Source: Moraxellaceae bacterium
GTDB lineage: Bacteria; Pseudomonadota; Gammaproteobacteria; Pseudomonadales; UBA3067
Direction of reading: 5' to 3'
Assembly: GCA_002401525.1 (NCBI GenBank)
Contig: NVTH01000229.1
Span: 1 to 6,579 of the forward strand
DNA length: 6,579 bases
This document shows positions 5,511-6,579 of the stretch, piece by piece (within the stretch, counting starts at the first letter, position 1; each line of letters opens with the position of its first letter). A program made the translations under genes and the position numbers. The notes under the pieces are model-generated. The model had not been told where the DNA came from. It did no database searches and saw nothing but the letters and a program-made list of their open reading frames with translations.

Positions 5511-6579
5511 TTAGCCTTTATCAGTCAGCAGTTGTTCCAACATTATTTCGTAAATAGAGGAAACTTCCCCTAAATCGGAGACTTTGACGCATTCATCGAC
5601 TTGATGGATGGTGCGATTCACCGGGCCAATTTCAATCACTTGAGTGCCTGTGGGGGCAATAAATCGTCCGTCGGATGTGCCGCCTGCAGTGGACAGTTCG
5701 GTGCTGATGCCATTGGTTTTTTGGATCGCAAATTGAGCCGCTTTCACCAGTTCGCCTTGCTCAGTAATGAAGGGTAGGCCGCTTAAGGTCCAGTCAATGT
5801 GATAGTTCAGTGAATGTTGGCCGAGGATTTTCTCGGTTCTCGCTTCGAGACTGGCTTGGTTCGACTCGGTGGAAAAACGGAAATTAAATACCACTTCAAT
5901 TTTGCCTGGGATGACGTTAGTCGCGCCGGTGCCGCTGTGGATGTTGGATATCTGAAAAGAGGTAGGCGGAAAGTACTCGTTGCCATGGTCCCAGGTTTGT
6001 TGGCTTAATTCGGTTAAGGCAGGAGACGTTAAGTGAATCGGATTTGCCGCTAAATGAGGGTAGGCGACGTGTCCTTGTTTACCTTGTACGGTTAATAGCC
6101 CGCCGAGGGATCCGCGGCGACCGTTTTTAATAATATCTCCTGGGCGCTCGGTGCTGGAGGGTTCCCCCACCACACACCAGTCCATGGTTATATTATTGTC
6201 TTGCAGGTACTGAACCACTTTAACGGTGCCGTCGAGGGCAGGACCTTCTTCGTCACTGGTAATTAAGAAACCGATGCAACCTTTATGATCCGGGTGGTTG
6301 GCGACAAAGCGTTCGCAAGCAGTCACCATGGCGGCCAAGCTTCCTTTCATGTCGGCACTGCCTCGACCATAAAGGTAGCCGTCTTCCACCGTGGCATTAA
6401 AGGGGGGGTGAGTCCATTCCTCGAGATCTCCGGTAGGCACTACGTCGGTATGGCCGGCAAATACTAACCGTGGCTGAGTCTCGCCACGAGTGGCCCAGAA
6501 ATTATCCACGTCACCAAAACGCAATTTCTCCACCTTGAAGCCGAGGGCCTGCAATCGCCCAATCATTAGCGCTTGGCAG
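5511..6579 (-). CDS. dapE: Succinyl-diaminopimelate desuccinylase, N-terminus cut by window edge
   Basis: DapE is a cytoplasmic di-zinc M20-family peptidase. It hydrolyses N-succinyl-LL-2,6-diaminopimelate to LL-diaminopimelate and succinate, in lysine and peptidoglycan precursor synthesis. The frame is open through base 6579 (the codons before the internal Met at 6566 read CQAL), so this Met is not the start. Counting from it, metal and catalytic residues are H39 and D41 in AGHTDVVP, D72 in [10 protein letters not shown]106-E107 in TSDEEGPA, E135 in GEPSS and H321 in NRTIHQVDE. With an offset of 28 they match the H. influenzae positions I recall (67, 100, 134, 135, 163, 349). That implies a protein of about 379 residues with about 24 codons outside the window. 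The conserved [11 protein letters not shown] segment is also present. The catalytic core looks fully functional. Confidence 0.96.
   Translation of the reverse strand, partial: CQALMIGRLQALGFKVEKLRFGDVDNFWATRGETQPRLVFAGHTDVVPTGDLEEWTHPPFNATVEDGYLYGRGSADMKGSLAAMVTACERFVANHPDHKGCIGFLITSDEEGPALDGTVKVVQYLQDNNITMDWCVVGEPSSTERPGDIIKNGRRGSLGGLLTVQGKQGHVAYPHLAANPIHLTSPALTELSQQTWDHGNEYFPPTSFQISNIHSGTGATNVIPGKIEVVFNFRFSTESNQASLEARTEKILGQHSLNYHIDWTLSGLPFITEQGELVKAAQFAIQKTNGISTELSTAGGTSDGRFIAPTGTQVIEIGPVNRTIHQVDECVKVSDLGEVSSIYEIMLEQLLTDKG

Overview
The window looks like chromosomal DNA from a gammaproteobacterium, probably a marine or aquatic one. The evidence is a YfaZ-type outer-membrane protein, a proteobacterial DapE, and an HDOD gene next to a GGDEF/EAL gene; moderate base composition fits. 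I cannot name a genus. No RNA genes, insertion sequences or CRISPR arrays are visible.

Layout from left to right. (1) Positions 1-797, minus strand: the N-terminal 265 residues of an AMP-forming acyl-CoA synthetase, cut by the left edge. (2) Positions 798-1174: a 377-base gap with two small inverted repeats ahead of the synthetase and one doubtful small ORF (933-1154). (3) Positions 1175-1741, plus strand: a YfaZ-family outer-membrane beta-barrel protein, the only confident plus-strand gene. (4) Positions 1796-5044, minus strand: a tight three-gene signalling operon. In transcription order it encodes a 115-residue HDOD-associated protein, an HDOD protein, and a GGDEF/EAL cyclic-di-GMP enzyme. 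The first two genes overlap by 17 bases and the last two are 5 bases apart. (5) Positions 5045-5510: a gap with a likely dapE terminator, a 16-base tandem repeat and a short inverted repeat. (6) Positions 5511-6579, minus strand: dapE, lacking about 24 N-terminal codons beyond the right edge.

The operon is the most interesting part. The small first protein resembles a module that, as I recall it, sits at the N-terminus of some HD-type signalling proteins, but here it is a separate gene. It probably works with the HDOD protein upstream of c-di-GMP turnover. The GGDEF/EAL protein keeps the key residues of both catalytic domains. However, an insert of about 41 residues containing a near-perfect 12-base tandem repeat (DSSN units) separates its RxxD inhibitory-site motif from its GGDEF motif. 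The repeat unit is a multiple of three, so copy-number changes would alter loop length without breaking the frame.

The flanking genes (lipid activation, lysine/peptidoglycan precursor synthesis, outer-membrane protein) are ordinary housekeeping or accessory functions with no obvious link to the operon.
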